Assembly (NCBI GenBank): GCA_902613275.1 | Contig: CACMGM010000005.1 | Location: forward strand, 1-64,000 | Length of the DNA: 64,000 nt | From: an uncultured Alphaproteobacteria bacterium | GTDB taxonomy: Bacteria > Pseudomonadota > Alphaproteobacteria > HIMB59 > GCA-002718135 | Reading direction: 5' to 3' | In this document: piece after piece, positions 48,272 through 57,751 of the stretch | Numbering within the stretch: the first letter of the stretch is position 1 | How the letters are laid out: every line of letters starts with the position of its first letter | Made by a program: the position numbers and the translations under genes | The notes under the pieces: generated by a model | Told to the model about the DNA's origin: nothing | What the model saw: only the letters and a program-made list of their open reading frames with translations | Databases searched by the model: none

Positions 48272-49639
48272 ATGGAAGAAATAATTATTAAAAAAGATCA
48301 GGATTCTTCAAGTAAATCTGTTGAATTAGTAACTGATTATTTAGAAAATTATAAATATGAAAAAGTTTTATCTTATTTAAAAGATATTCATAATGCTGAT
48401 ATTGCAGATATTCTTCAAAATTTAGATCCAGTTCTAAGACTAAGCCTTTTGAATATAATTGATAAGAAGTTTGATCCTGAAATTTTAACTTATTTAAATA
48501 ATAGTGTTAGAGAGGAAATAATAGAAACTTTGGATATAAAACAATTAGCTAATAATGCTAAAAGTTTAGATATCGATGATGCTGTCGATTTAGCTGAAGA
48601 CTTAGAAGAAAAAGATAAGACAATATTTTTAGAAAATTTAAATAAAGAAGAGCGTACATTAGTTGAAGAAGGATTAAATTATCCTCAAGATTCTGCTGGA
48701 AGATTAATGCAAAGGCAATTTGTTGCAGTTAATCAATCATGGAATGTTGGTAAAGCAATTGATTATTTGCGAAACAATAAAGGAAACTTACCTGAAGATT
48801 TTTATGATATTTACTTAATCAATAATAATAAAGAAGCAAAAGGAATAGTTCCGTTGGGAAAATTAATGGGTTCAAAAAGAGAAATAGAATTAAATACAAT
48901 AACAAATAAAGATTTAAGATTAATAGATGTAAATACAGATCAAGAGGATGTAGCTTTATTATTTAATAAATATGGATTAGTCAGTGCTCCAGTTATTAAT
49001 AATCAAAAAAAAATTATAGGATCAATTACAGTTGATGACGTTGTAGAGGTTATAGAAGAAGAAAGAGAGGAAGATATTTTAAAGCTTGGAGGTGTTGATC
49101 ACACAGATTTGTATGAATCAGTTATTAGCACAACAAAATCAAGAATTTCATGGCTAATTGTTAATTTAATGACAGCAGTTGTAGCTTCCGTAGTAATAGG
49201 TTTATTTGAAGCAACAATAGAAAAAGTAGTGGCCTTAGCTATTTTAATGCCAATAGTTGCCTCTATGGGTGCTAATGCTGGTACTCAAACTTTAACAGTC
49301 GCAGTGCGAGCTATTGCAGTAAAAGAACTAACTACTGGTAATGCGTTAAAAATAATAACCAAAGAAACTCTAATTGGTGGTATAAATGGTATTATATTTG
49401 CAATCATAATATCTTTAATTTCTATCTATTGGTTTGATAATTTGATGTTGGGATTAATAATAGGTCTTGCCATGATACTCAACTTACTTATTGCTGGTTT
49501 TTCAGGAATTGTAATTCCACTATTACTAGATAAACTAAAAATTGATCCCGCATTAGCATCTGCAGTAATTTTAACTACAATAACAGATGTATTTGGTTTT
49601 CTATCTTTTCTTGGATTAGCAACTTTGTTTTTACTATGA
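48272..49639 (+). CDS. mgtE: Magnesium transporter MgtE
   Basis: 455 residues from ATG 48272. The frame stays open upstream into the tRNA-Leu gene (48236), which cannot be coding. N-terminal superhelical MgtE_N domain (about 30-135), two CBS domains (about 140-265) that sense Mg, and five membrane helices from about 290 with PIVASMGANAGTQTLTVAVRA, the ion-path signature (parts: MGANAGTQT). Only 6 bases separate it from the tRNA, so it may be transcribed from the tRNA promoter. Confidence 0.95.
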   Translation: MEEIIIKKDQDSSSKSVELVTDYLENYKYEKVLSYLKDIHNADIADILQNLDPVLRLSLLNIIDKKFDPEILTYLNNSVREEIIETLDIKQLANNAKSLDIDDAVDLAEDLEEKDKTIFLENLNKEERTLVEEGLNYPQDSAGRLMQRQFVAVNQSWNVGKAIDYLRNNKGNLPEDFYDIYLINNNKEAKGIVPLGKLMGSKREIELNTITNKDLRLIDVNTDQEDVALLFNKYGLVSAPVINNQKKIIGSITVDDVVEVIEEEREEDILKLGGVDHTDLYESVISTTKSRISWLIVNLMTAVVASVVIGLFEATIEKVVALAILMPIVASMGANAGTQTLTVAVRAIAVKELTTGNALKIITKETLIGGINGIIFAIIISLISIYWFDNLMLGLIIGLAMILNLLIAGFSGIVIPLLLDKLKIDPALASAVILTTITDVFGFLSFLGLATLFLL

Positions 49640-49661
49640 TTTGGACTATTAAAAAAAAGAA

Positions 49662-51002
49662 ATGCTAAAAAAAAACGACCTAATAGATTACTTTTATAAA
49701 GGAATTAAAGATAAAAATGATTTGCGCATAGGTGTAGAACACGAGAAATTTGTTCTAAAAAAAGACAGTTTACAACAATTATCTTATGAAGAGTCAAACG
49801 GTATAAAAGATATTCTTTTAAAATTTGTAAACAAGGGATGGAAACCAAAGTATGATGATAAAAATACTACAATAATTGCTCTAGAAAGATTTGGTGAAAG
49901 TATAACTTTAGAACCAGGTGGTCAGATCGAATTATCTGGAGCTCAATTAAAAAATATTCATCAAACCTGCACAGAAACAAATAGACATTTAAAAGAGTTA
50001 AAAGAAATTGGTGAAGAATTTAATTTTATATTATTGGGCTTAGGTGTGGAACCCAGCTTATCTATAGACGAATTACCTTGGATGCCAAAACAAAGATACT
50101 CCATAATGAAAAAATACATGCCAAAAGTAGGTACTCTGGGACATCATATGATGAAACGTACATGTACAAACCAAGTAAATTTGGATTATCATTCTGAAGA
50201 AGATATGATTATTAAGTATAAATTAATGTTAAATCTTGAAGGAATTGCAACTGCAATATTTGCTAACTCACCATTTGATCAAAAAGAAGTCTCTAAATAT
50301 AAGAGTTTAAGATCTCATTTTTGGCATCACACGGATAAAGATAGAACAGGTTTATTACCATTTGTTTTTGATAAAGATTTTAATTTTGAAAAATATGCTG
50401 AGTATGCTCTTGATGTGCCAATGTATTTTGTAATTAGAAATCATAAATATATAAATATGACCGATTATACTTTTAGAGATTTTATGAATAATAACATCTC
50501 TAAAGATTTGCACATTGAAACCACTATTGAAGATTGGATAAACCATTTATCAACTTTATTTCCTCAAGTTAGATTAAAGCAATTCTTAGAAATTCGTTCC
50601 ATGGATGCATGTTCATGGGATTTAATATGTTCCCAACCTGCTTTTTGGATTGGTATTTTATATAACGATGAATCTATTGATAAAACAAATGAAATAGTTG
50701 AGGGCTGGACTCAAAAAGATAGAAATTTGATTAATAGTTTAGTGCCAAAAGAGGGTCTACAAACCAAATTCAAAAATGGCATTTTGTTAGATATTGCACA
50801 AAAATTATTTGAAATTTCAAAATCAGGTTTAGAAAAAAGAAATATTCTAGTCAAAAATGAAAAATATAATGAAACATTTTATCTTAAAGATTTAGAACAA
50901 AATCTATCAAATGGCCATTCACCAGCTGATTTATTAATCAGCAAATATAATGGTGAATGGAAAAAAAATATTAATAAAATATATGAGGAAGAAATTTTCT
51001 AA
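49662..51002 (+). CDS. gshA: Glutamate-cysteine ligase (plant/alphaproteobacterial type)
   Basis: First step of glutathione synthesis. 446 residues of the GCS2-like class: RIGVEHEKFVL, ERFGESITLEPGGQIELSGAQ (parts: LEPGGQIELSG), PKVGTLGHHMMKRTCTNQVNLD and FLEIRSMDACSWD. Translationally coupled to gshB as TAATG. Confidence 0.95.
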   Translation: MLKKNDLIDYFYKGIKDKNDLRIGVEHEKFVLKKDSLQQLSYEESNGIKDILLKFVNKGWKPKYDDKNTTIIALERFGESITLEPGGQIELSGAQLKNIHQTCTETNRHLKELKEIGEEFNFILLGLGVEPSLSIDELPWMPKQRYSIMKKYMPKVGTLGHHMMKRTCTNQVNLDYHSEEDMIIKYKLMLNLEGIATAIFANSPFDQKEVSKYKSLRSHFWHHTDKDRTGLLPFVFDKDFNFEKYAEYALDVPMYFVIRNHKYINMTDYTFRDFMNNNISKDLHIETTIEDWINHLSTLFPQVRLKQFLEIRSMDACSWDLICSQPAFWIGILYNDESIDKTNEIVEGWTQKDRNLINSLVPKEGLQTKFKNGILLDIAQKLFEISKSGLEKRNILVKNEKYNETFYLKDLEQNLSNGHSPADLLISKYNGEWKKNINKIYEEEIF

Positions 51003-51940
51003 TGAAAAAAAGTATAGCAATTCAAATGGATAACATTGAAAAAATTGATTATGAATTCGATACATCTTTTTTAATAGGTTATGAGGCGCAAGAAAGAGAT
51101 TATGATATTTTTTATTACAATCCAAAAGATTTATTCGTAAAAGAGAACACTATTCAAGCATCTGGATATTATTTAGAGTTATTGCTAGATGAAAAAAATT
51201 ATTTCAATTTTAAATCAAATAAAATAATTGCCAAATTAGAAGATTTTCAATTTGTCTTTTTAAGACAAGATCCTCCTTTTGATATGAATTATATCACATC
51301 GACTTATATTTTGGACTTACTTCCATCCTCAACAATTGTTGTGAATGATCCAACAGCAGTTAGAAATTCTACTGAAAAATTATTTACATTTAATTTTAAA
51401 GAATTTATGCCACCTACTTTAGTAACAAAAGATTTAAAAATTATTAAAGAGTTTTTAGATAAAGAAGAAGATATTATAACCAAACCACTTTATGGCAATG
51501 GAGGAGAGGGTATACATAGATTTGATAAAAGTAATTTCAATTCTAAAATATTAGAGGAATATTTACACTTGCCTATAATGGTCCAAAAATTTATCAATGA
51601 GATAGAGCATGGAGACAGGAGAATCGTTTTTTTCGATGGAGAATATTTTGGTTCAGTTGCGAGAATACCACAAGAAGGTAATTTAAAGGCAAATTTTCAC
51701 GCTGGCGGTAAAGCAAGTAAAACTGACCTAGTTTATAGAGACAAAGAAATTATCGAAAATTTGGGACCGAAACTAAAAGAGCACAATCTTTTTTTTGTTG
51801 GAATTGATATAATTGGAAATTATCTAACAGAAATAAACGTAACTTCACCTACAGGATTGAAGCAAATTAATGCATTAAACAACGTAAAATTAGAGAAAGA
51901 TTTTTGGGATAAGCTTGAAGCAAAATATAAATTAGTTTAA
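51002..51940 (+). CDS. gshB: Glutathione synthetase
   Basis: 312 residues. Adds glycine to gamma-glutamylcysteine. ATP-grasp fold with FLRQDPPFDMNYI, the NDPTAVRNSTEKLF hinge, ITKPLYGNGGEGIHR (ATP loop) and the Mg-binding end FVGIDIIGNYLTEINVTSPTG (parts: GIDIIGNYLTEIN). Glycine for this reaction could come from sarcosine oxidation encoded at 62.5 kb. Confidence 0.96.
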   Translation: MKKSIAIQMDNIEKIDYEFDTSFLIGYEAQERDYDIFYYNPKDLFVKENTIQASGYYLELLLDEKNYFNFKSNKIIAKLEDFQFVFLRQDPPFDMNYITSTYILDLLPSSTIVVNDPTAVRNSTEKLFTFNFKEFMPPTLVTKDLKIIKEFLDKEEDIITKPLYGNGGEGIHRFDKSNFNSKILEEYLHLPIMVQKFINEIEHGDRRIVFFDGEYFGSVARIPQEGNLKANFHAGGKASKTDLVYRDKEIIENLGPKLKEHNLFFVGIDIIGNYLTEINVTSPTGLKQINALNNVKLEKDFWDKLEAKYKLV

Positions 51941-51963
51941 TTATAGTATTTAAAGGAAAACAT

Positions 51964-52530
51964 ATGCACGAAAAAAGAATTTTAATACTCAGACTAAAAA
52001 ATTTTGAAAATATAAATTTAAATTTTCTTATAATAATATTGATGTTATTTGGTTCAATTTTACTAGCGATTTCCGCTAAAGTTCAAGTACCATTTTGGCC
52101 AGTGCCAATGACAATGCAGACGTTTGTCATATTCTTAATAGGGATGACATATAGTGTAAGATTATCTTTTGCTACAGTTGCATTTTACCTTTTTCAAGGA
52201 GCTATAGGACTTCCTGTTTTTGCAGCTGGTGGTGGCGTTGCTTATTTAGTTGGACCAACAGCAGGATATCTTTATGGCATGTTATTTGCATCAATCATTA
52301 TAAGTTATTTAGCAAATTTAGGTTTTAGTAAAACATATTTTAAAGCTACAGTATCTCTATTAATTGGTTCTGCTATTATTTTTTCATTTGGTATAATCTA
52401 TCTTGGTTATTTTATTGGTTTCGAAAAAGCAGTAGTTGCTGGTCTTTTACCATTTATTCTAAGTGAATTGTTTAAAATTGCACTAGCAGTTGCTTTGATC
52501 CCAACTTTACACAAAATTATTACAAAATAA
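51964..52530 (+). CDS. bioY: Biotin uptake S-component BioY
   Basis: 188 residues, about six membrane helices. FWPVPMTMQTFVIFLIG and FQGAIGLPVFAAGGGVAYLVGPTAGYL (parts: GLPVFAAGGG, GPTAGYLYG) are the BioY signature. Substrate-binding unit of an ECF transporter; the ATPase and T-component genes are not here, so it may use a shared module or work alone. Suggests biotin auxotrophy, though that cannot be proven from one window. Confidence 0.93.
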   Translation: MHEKRILILRLKNFENINLNFLIIILMLFGSILLAISAKVQVPFWPVPMTMQTFVIFLIGMTYSVRLSFATVAFYLFQGAIGLPVFAAGGGVAYLVGPTAGYLYGMLFASIIISYLANLGFSKTYFKATVSLLIGSAIIFSFGIIYLGYFIGFEKAVVAGLLPFILSELFKIALAVALIPTLHKIITK

Positions 52531-52536
52531 TAATTA

Positions 52537-53427
52537 ATGAAAATCGGTATTGATGTAGGCGGTACCAAAACTGAGGGTATTCTTCTAGATCCAAATGGAA
52601 CTGAAATAGATAGAAAAAGAATTAATACTGAAAAAAGTTATGATGGAACAATTAAGGGAATACTATCCATTATAAATCATTTTGAAGATAAACACGGCAA
52701 AGCAGATACTGTTGGTATGGGAATGCCAGGAGCCATATCAAATGATACAGCTTTAATTAAAAATGCTAATTCCATATGGTTAAATGGCAAACCTTTTAAG
52801 CAAGATTTAGATAAAATTTTAAGTAGAAATGTGAATTTGGAAAATGATGCTAATTGTTTTACTCTTTCTGAAGCGGTAGATGGAGCTGGTAAAGGGTTTG
52901 AAGTTGTTTTCGGAGTCATTATAGGAACTGGTGTAGGCGGTGGTATCAGTATCAATCAAAAAGTAATTAGAGGTCGTAATAGCATAAGCGGAGAGTGGGG
53001 ACACATAGTTTTGCCAAGTAGAACAGAAGATGAAAAAAAATATGTTAAAAAATGTTATTGTGGAAAAGAAGGGTGCTTAGAGACCTATATATCTGGACCA
53101 GGCTTTTCATCTGTCTATAATTTACGTTGCAATAAAAATTATAATTCACATCAAATTTTAGATGGTTTTAATAATAAAGAAAAAGATAGTATCTTTGCGC
53201 TAAATCAATATGTCGATCATTTAGCAAGAGGCTTATCTCTAGTTTGTAATATTCTTGATCCAGATGTGATTGTTTTGGGTGGAGGAATGTCAAACATCGA
53301 TTTTATTTACGAAAATATAAATGATGCTCTAAAAAAATATGTTTTTACAGATACGCTTCACACTAAAGTTGTAAAAAATATTCATGGTGATTCAAGTGGG
53401 GTAAGAGGAGCAGCTTGGCTTTCCTAA
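52537..53427 (+). CDS. ROK-family sugar kinase (fructokinase/N-acetylglucosamine kinase-like)
   Basis: 296 residues. ATP motif DVGGTKTEG (6-14), catalytic region LENDANCF, GTGVGGG, GEWGHI and the zinc-binding ROK motif CYCGKEGCLET. Closest in general look to Mak (fructokinase) and NagK. The sugar cannot be told from sequence, and no sugar transporter is adjacent. Convergent with the aldehyde dehydrogenase gene, sharing CTAA stops. Confidence 0.85.
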   Translation: MKIGIDVGGTKTEGILLDPNGTEIDRKRINTEKSYDGTIKGILSIINHFEDKHGKADTVGMGMPGAISNDTALIKNANSIWLNGKPFKQDLDKILSRNVNLENDANCFTLSEAVDGAGKGFEVVFGVIIGTGVGGGISINQKVIRGRNSISGEWGHIVLPSRTEDEKKYVKKCYCGKEGCLETYISGPGFSSVYNLRCNKNYNSHQILDGFNNKEKDSIFALNQYVDHLARGLSLVCNILDPDVIVLGGGMSNIDFIYENINDALKKYVFTDTLHTKVVKNIHGDSSGVRGAAWLS

Positions 53428-54875
53428 ATACCACCCATAGATATATATTTAATAGTTAAATAATCATCAAGGCCATATCGAGAACCTTCTCTTCCCATTC
53501 CTGATTCTTTAACTCCACCAAAAGGAACTTCCGCAATTGTTGGCAGCCCATTATTGATAGATACAATTCCATATTCAAGTGCTTCAGCAACTCTCCAAAT
53601 TCTTCCTATGTCTCTTGAATAGAAATATGAAGCTAATCCATACGGTGTATCATTAGCCATTTTAATCACCTCGTCATCACTAGAAAATTTATAAAGAGGA
53701 GCAACGGGTCCAAATGTTTCTTCAAAAGTAATTTTTGCCTTTGTAGATACATTTGAGAGAACAGTTGGTTGATAGAAATTTCCACCAAGTGAATGCACAT
53801 CTCCACCAATTGCTATTTTAGCTCCCGTATTTACTGCATCTTGTACATGATCAATTACTTTTTCTAAAGAGGATTGATCAATTAAAGGACCAGACACAAT
53901 TCCATCTTCAAGTCCATTACCCACTGTTATTTTACTGACTTCATTTGTAAATTTCTCTAGGAATTCATCATAAATGTTTTCATGCACAAATATTCTATTT
54001 GAACAAATACATGTTTGACCACTATTTCTAAATTTACTTTGAAGTGCGCCAGCAACAGCTTCATCCATATCTGCATCATCGAAAACAATAAATGGTGCAT
54101 GACCACCAAGTTCCATAGAAACTTTTTTTACTGTTGAGGCACTTTGCTCTAAAAGTATTTTTCCAACCTCCGTAGATCCTGTAAAAGAAATTTTTCTTAC
54201 AATTGGATTACTTGTTAGTTCTTTACCAATCTCACTTGCCGATCCAGTGATTACATTAAATACACCATCTGGAAAACCCGCTTCTTTAGCAAGTACTGCT
54301 ACAGCTAATGCTGAATACGGTGTTTGGCTTGCTGGTTTAACTACAGTAGTACAACCAACTGCTAGAGCGGCTGCACATTTTCTTGTGATCATTGAATTTG
54401 GAAAGTTCCATGGAGTTATTGCTCCCACAACACCAACAGGCTGTTTAATTATTACAATTCTTTTTCCAGGTCTTGGATCAGGAACTACATCACCATAAAC
54501 TCTTTTTGCTTCTTCAGCATAGAACTCAATATAAGAAGCACCCATTAGTATTTCGCCCTTTGCTTCAGCCAGAGGTTTACCTTGCTCAATAGTCATTATT
54601 TTAGCTAAATCATCTGCATTTTCTATGATCAGCTCCCCCCATTTTTTAAGAATAACTGATCTTTCTTTAGCAGTAGTTTCTTTCCAAGTTTGGAAAGCAG
54701 TATTGGCATCATCTACAGCTTTTTTAGTTTCTGAAACTGAGCATTTTGGGACGTTGCCAATAATTTCAAGAGATGCTGGATTATTTACTTGAAGAGTTTC
54801 ACCTGAAGAACTGCCAACCCATTCCCCATTTATGAAACATTTTTGTTTAAAGAGTGATTTGTTATTTAATTCCAT
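53424..54875 (-). CDS. gabD: NAD(P)-dependent succinate-semialdehyde dehydrogenase family enzyme
   Basis: 483 residues of the GabD-type aldehyde dehydrogenase family. It has TPWNFPNSM and a Lys in VVKPASQTP (cofactor), FTGSTEVGK, catalytic Glu in MELGGHAPF, and catalytic Cys in GQTCICSNR. Oxidises succinate semialdehyde or a related acid semialdehyde (glutarate semialdehyde is an alternative). It is divergent, 43 bases from the catabolic cluster. Ssd genes accompany eut ectoine clusters in roseobacters, so it likely serves the same pathway. Confidence 0.88.
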   Translation of the reverse strand: MELNNKSLFKQKCFINGEWVGSSSGETLQVNNPASLEIIGNVPKCSVSETKKAVDDANTAFQTWKETTAKERSVILKKWGELIIENADDLAKIMTIEQGKPLAEAKGEILMGASYIEFYAEEAKRVYGDVVPDPRPGKRIVIIKQPVGVVGAITPWNFPNSMITRKCAAALAVGCTTVVKPASQTPYSALAVAVLAKEAGFPDGVFNVITGSASEIGKELTSNPIVRKISFTGSTEVGKILLEQSASTVKKVSMELGGHAPFIVFDDADMDEAVAGALQSKFRNSGQTCICSNRIFVHENIYDEFLEKFTNEVSKITVGNGLEDGIVSGPLIDQSSLEKVIDHVQDAVNTGAKIAIGGDVHSLGGNFYQPTVLSNVSTKAKITFEETFGPVAPLYKFSSDDEVIKMANDTPYGLASYFYSRDIGRIWRVAEALEYGIVSINNGLPTIAEVPFGGVKESGMGREGSRYGLDDYLTIKYISMGGI

Positions 54876-54918
54876 ATGTTTTAATTATAATGCATAGTTT
54901 TAAATTAAGGAAAATATA
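54876..54918. promoter_or_regulatory. Divergent gabD / catabolic cluster promoter spacer
   Basis: 43 bases separating divergent gabD and the amidinotransferase gene. TATAAT is at 54886-54891 and the mirrored TATAATG overlaps the plus-strand start; AAGGAAA is the plus-strand ribosome-binding site. Both directions probably share control from this spot. No operator-like palindrome is obvious. Confidence 0.4.
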
Positions 54919-56022
54919 ATGACAATAGTTAATTCTTGGAATGAATGGGATCCATTAAAACATGTTATAGTTGGAGCAGTTGAAAATGCCAACATACCTC
55001 CAATGGAACCAGCGCTTGAACCAAAAATCAGTAAAGATAGTGGTATGGCAGGATCTCACGGACCACGTCCACAGGAGTCAATTGATAAAGCAAATATACA
55101 ATTAGAAAACTTTGTTAAAATTTTAAATTCCCTAAATATAAAAGTTGATAGACCAACACCTATTGACTTTTCTCAGAGTATAGAGACACCTGATTGGTCT
55201 AATGATGGTATGTTTGGTTGCATGCCTCCAAGAGATGTTATTCTTACTGTAGGAAATGAAATGCTAGAGGCACCAATGTCTTACAGATGTAGATGGTTTG
55301 AGTACCTTGCTTATAGACCACTACTTGAAAAATATTACTCAGAAGATAAAAACATGAGATGGGAATCGGCACCTAAACCAAGATTAACTAATCAATCGTA
55401 TAAGTCTAATTATCTTCCTGAAGGTATAACGGAAGAAGAACGTTATAAAAAAATCGAAAATAGAGACATGATATTGACAGAAAAAGAACCACTTTTTGAT
55501 GCAGCAGAAATTTTACGCTTTGGAAAAGATCTTTTTTATCATAACAATTTTACATCAAATTTAAGTGGCTTAGATTGGTTAAGAAGACATTATCCAAATC
55601 ATCGTGTTCATCAAATTAATTTACCAGGTGATTTAATTCCAACGCACATTGATGCATGTTTTACTCCAATTAAACCAGGAGTTATAATAATTAATCCAAA
55701 TAGAAAAATATCATCAGAGCAAAGAAAAATTTTCGATGATAATAAATGGGAAATTCATGAGGCAGCACCTTCTATTCATAATAGTCCACCACCTATGTGT
55801 TATTCATCAATCTGGTTGTCAATGAACGTTTTGATAATTGACCCTGAAACTATATGCGTCGAGGCAACAGAAGAAAAAATGATTAAACAAATGGAAAGTT
55901 TTGGATTGGAGGTAATTCCAGTTCCTTTTAGAGACGTTTATGCGTTTGGTGGTAGTTTACATTGTGCCACTACTGATGTTCATAGAGAAGGTGAGTGTGA
56001 GGATTATTTTCCAAATCAATAA
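54919..56022 (+). CDS. Glycine/inosamine amidinotransferase-like enzyme
   Basis: 367 residues of the AGAT family (pentein fold). The family catalytic triad fits: Asp194 in LFDAAEILRFGKDLFYHN, His243 in PTHIDACF and Cys349 in GSLHCATTDVHREG. Enzymes of this type move an amidino group between arginine and an amine such as glycine (giving guanidinoacetate and ornithine), or the reverse. The acceptor here is unknown. First gene of a plus-strand cluster; the next gene starts inside its stop codon. Start ATG follows AAGGAAA. Confidence 0.87.
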   Translation: MTIVNSWNEWDPLKHVIVGAVENANIPPMEPALEPKISKDSGMAGSHGPRPQESIDKANIQLENFVKILNSLNIKVDRPTPIDFSQSIETPDWSNDGMFGCMPPRDVILTVGNEMLEAPMSYRCRWFEYLAYRPLLEKYYSEDKNMRWESAPKPRLTNQSYKSNYLPEGITEEERYKKIENRDMILTEKEPLFDAAEILRFGKDLFYHNNFTSNLSGLDWLRRHYPNHRVHQINLPGDLIPTHIDACFTPIKPGVIIINPNRKISSEQRKIFDDNKWEIHEAAPSIHNSPPPMCYSSIWLSMNVLIIDPETICVEATEEKMIKQMESFGLEVIPVPFRDVYAFGGSLHCATTDVHREGECEDYFPNQ

Positions 56023-56777
56023 TGGATAATTTTAATCAAAATAACGTCAAAGCCAATTTACATGATACAAACTTTTCTAGAATTGGTGTAATTACACTAT
56101 CTACCGATTTTACTATTGAGCAAGATTTTAGAAAAATTTGCCATAATTTACCAGTTGACCTATTTTTTAATAGGATACCTTTTTTAAATCCTCTAACTCA
56201 CAAAAATTACATAAAGATGGCTGATCATATTACAGAAACAACAAACCAAATATTACCCAATGAAAAAATACAAGTTGTAGCGTATGGATGTACTTCGGGA
56301 ACTATTGAAATTGGTGAAAAAAGAATAAGATCTGAAATTTTCAAGGCTAAACCTGATGCTTTAATTACTACACCTATTACAGCAGCTGTCAAAGCACTCA
56401 AATTATTTAACCATAAAAAAATTGCCGTTCTTACCCCTTATCCAAAAGATGTTAATGTTAAAGTTTACGAATATTTAATTGATAGTGGATTTGAAATTAA
56501 ATCATTTAGTTCGTTTAATTTAAATTATGATTCGGAAATTGCCAAAGTTACTCATGATAGTTTAATGCAAACAATTTCCTCAATTGATTTAACAGATGTT
56601 GATAGTATTTTTGTTTCTTGTACGGCATTAAAAGTAATTGATATTATCGAAACATTAGAGTTAAAATTAAGCACAGATATCATTTCAAGTAATCAAGCTA
56701 TTATTTGGGATTCATTAAGATTATCTAATATTAATCAAAAAATTGATGGTTTTGGTAATCTATTTAAATTACATTAA
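56022..56777 (+). CDS. eutA: EutA-like / maleate isomerase-arylmalonate decarboxylase family protein
   Basis: 251 residues of the Asp/Glu racemase superfamily, arylmalonate decarboxylase/maleate isomerase branch. Two active-site cysteines are in place: Cys90 in VVAYGCTSGT and Cys200 in IFVSCTALK. It resembles EutA of ectoine-utilisation clusters, supported by the EutB- and EutC-like genes that follow. The exact reaction of EutA is not established. Overlaps the amidinotransferase stop by 1 base. Confidence 0.75.
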   Translation: MDNFNQNNVKANLHDTNFSRIGVITLSTDFTIEQDFRKICHNLPVDLFFNRIPFLNPLTHKNYIKMADHITETTNQILPNEKIQVVAYGCTSGTIEIGEKRIRSEIFKAKPDALITTPITAAVKALKLFNHKKIAVLTPYPKDVNVKVYEYLIDSGFEIKSFSSFNLNYDSEIAKVTHDSLMQTISSIDLTDVDSIFVSCTALKVIDIIETLELKLSTDIISSNQAIIWDSLRLSNINQKIDGFGNLFKLH

Positions 56778-56788
56778 ATAGGATTAAA

Positions 56789-57751
56789 TTGATTACACTT
56801 CAACAGATACAAGATGCACATAAGAAAATTTTACCTTATGTTAATTATACACCATTAATTAATTCTAATTTCTTATCAAAAAATACTACAGTAAAACTAA
56901 AGTTAGAAAATTTTCAAATCACTGGTTCATTTAAGTTAAGAGGTGCGGTTAATAAGCTTCTTTCTTTAAGTAAAGATGACAAAAGCAAAGGAGTCATCGC
57001 AGTCTCTACAGGCAATCATGGCAAAGGCGTTGCGTATGCGTCAAAGGTATTGGGCATTCAATCAACAATATACATGTCTTCAATGGTTCCAGAATATAGA
57101 AAAAAGGCTATTGAAAAACTAGGAGCAAAAGTAGAAATTATTGGAAAGAATAGTGATGAAGCTGATTTGCATGCTAAACAAATTGCGAAAGAAAAAAATA
57201 TCCCATTAATTCACCCCTTTGATGATGAAGACATTATTATAGGCCAAGGTACAGTTGGACTTGAAATGCTTAGTGAATTTCCTGAAGTTGATACAGTAAT
57301 TATACCAACATCTGGTGGCGGTCTTATATCTGGAATAGCACAAGCTATTAAACTTCAAAAACCTGACACAAAAATTATTGCCGTATCTATGGAAAGAGGC
57401 CCATCAATGTATGAAAGTCTAAAAGAAGGTAGACCTGTTGACGTAGAGGAAACTGAAACTTTAGCTGATTGTTTAGGGGGTAGTATTGGTTTAGATAATA
57501 AATTTACATTTAATATTGTACAACAATACGTTGATGACTTTGTTTTAGTAAGTGAAGAAAAAATAGCTGAAGGGATTAGAATAAATTTTTTAGAACATAA
57601 AATTGTATCTGAAGGTGCTGCAGCAACAAGTGTTATGGTTGTTAAAGAAAAACTAACATCGCACTTAGGAAAAAATATAATTTGTTTAATTTGTGGTGGA
57701 AATATTGACTCGGAACTATTTAACAAAGTGTTAAGTCATGCTCATCCTTAA
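56789..57751 (+). CDS. eutB: EutB-like threonine dehydratase/serine racemase family PLP enzyme
   Basis: 320 residues from TTG 56789, fold-type-II PLP enzyme. PLP Lys49 lies in TGSFKLRGAVNK, asparagine loop STGNHGKG (73-80), phosphate loop SGGGLISG (175-182). The length fits the short threonine-dehydratase/serine racemase group without a regulatory domain. Between EutA- and EutC-like genes it best fits hydroxyectoine-utilisation dehydratase EutB; plain threonine or hydroxyaspartate dehydratase is the alternative. Overlaps eutC by 14 bases. Confidence 0.8.
   Translation: MITLQQIQDAHKKILPYVNYTPLINSNFLSKNTTVKLKLENFQITGSFKLRGAVNKLLSLSKDDKSKGVIAVSTGNHGKGVAYASKVLGIQSTIYMSSMVPEYRKKAIEKLGAKVEIIGKNSDEADLHAKQIAKEKNIPLIHPFDDEDIIIGQGTVGLEMLSEFPEVDTVIIPTSGGGLISGIAQAIKLQKPDTKIIAVSMERGPSMYESLKEGRPVDVEETETLADCLGGSIGLDNKFTFNIVQQYVDDFVLVSEEKIAEGIRINFLEHKIVSEGAAATSVMVVKEKLTSHLGKNIICLICGGNIDSELFNKVLSHAHP

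Noticed and set aside
56022..56777. Aspartate or glutamate racemase
   Set aside because: The two cysteine contexts (YGCTSGT, VSCTALK) and neighbours fit the EutA/maleate isomerase branch better.
57355..57726. 123-codon open frame antisense to the EutB-like gene
   Set aside because: No motif or start signal; the plus-strand gene has full PLP-enzyme signatures.
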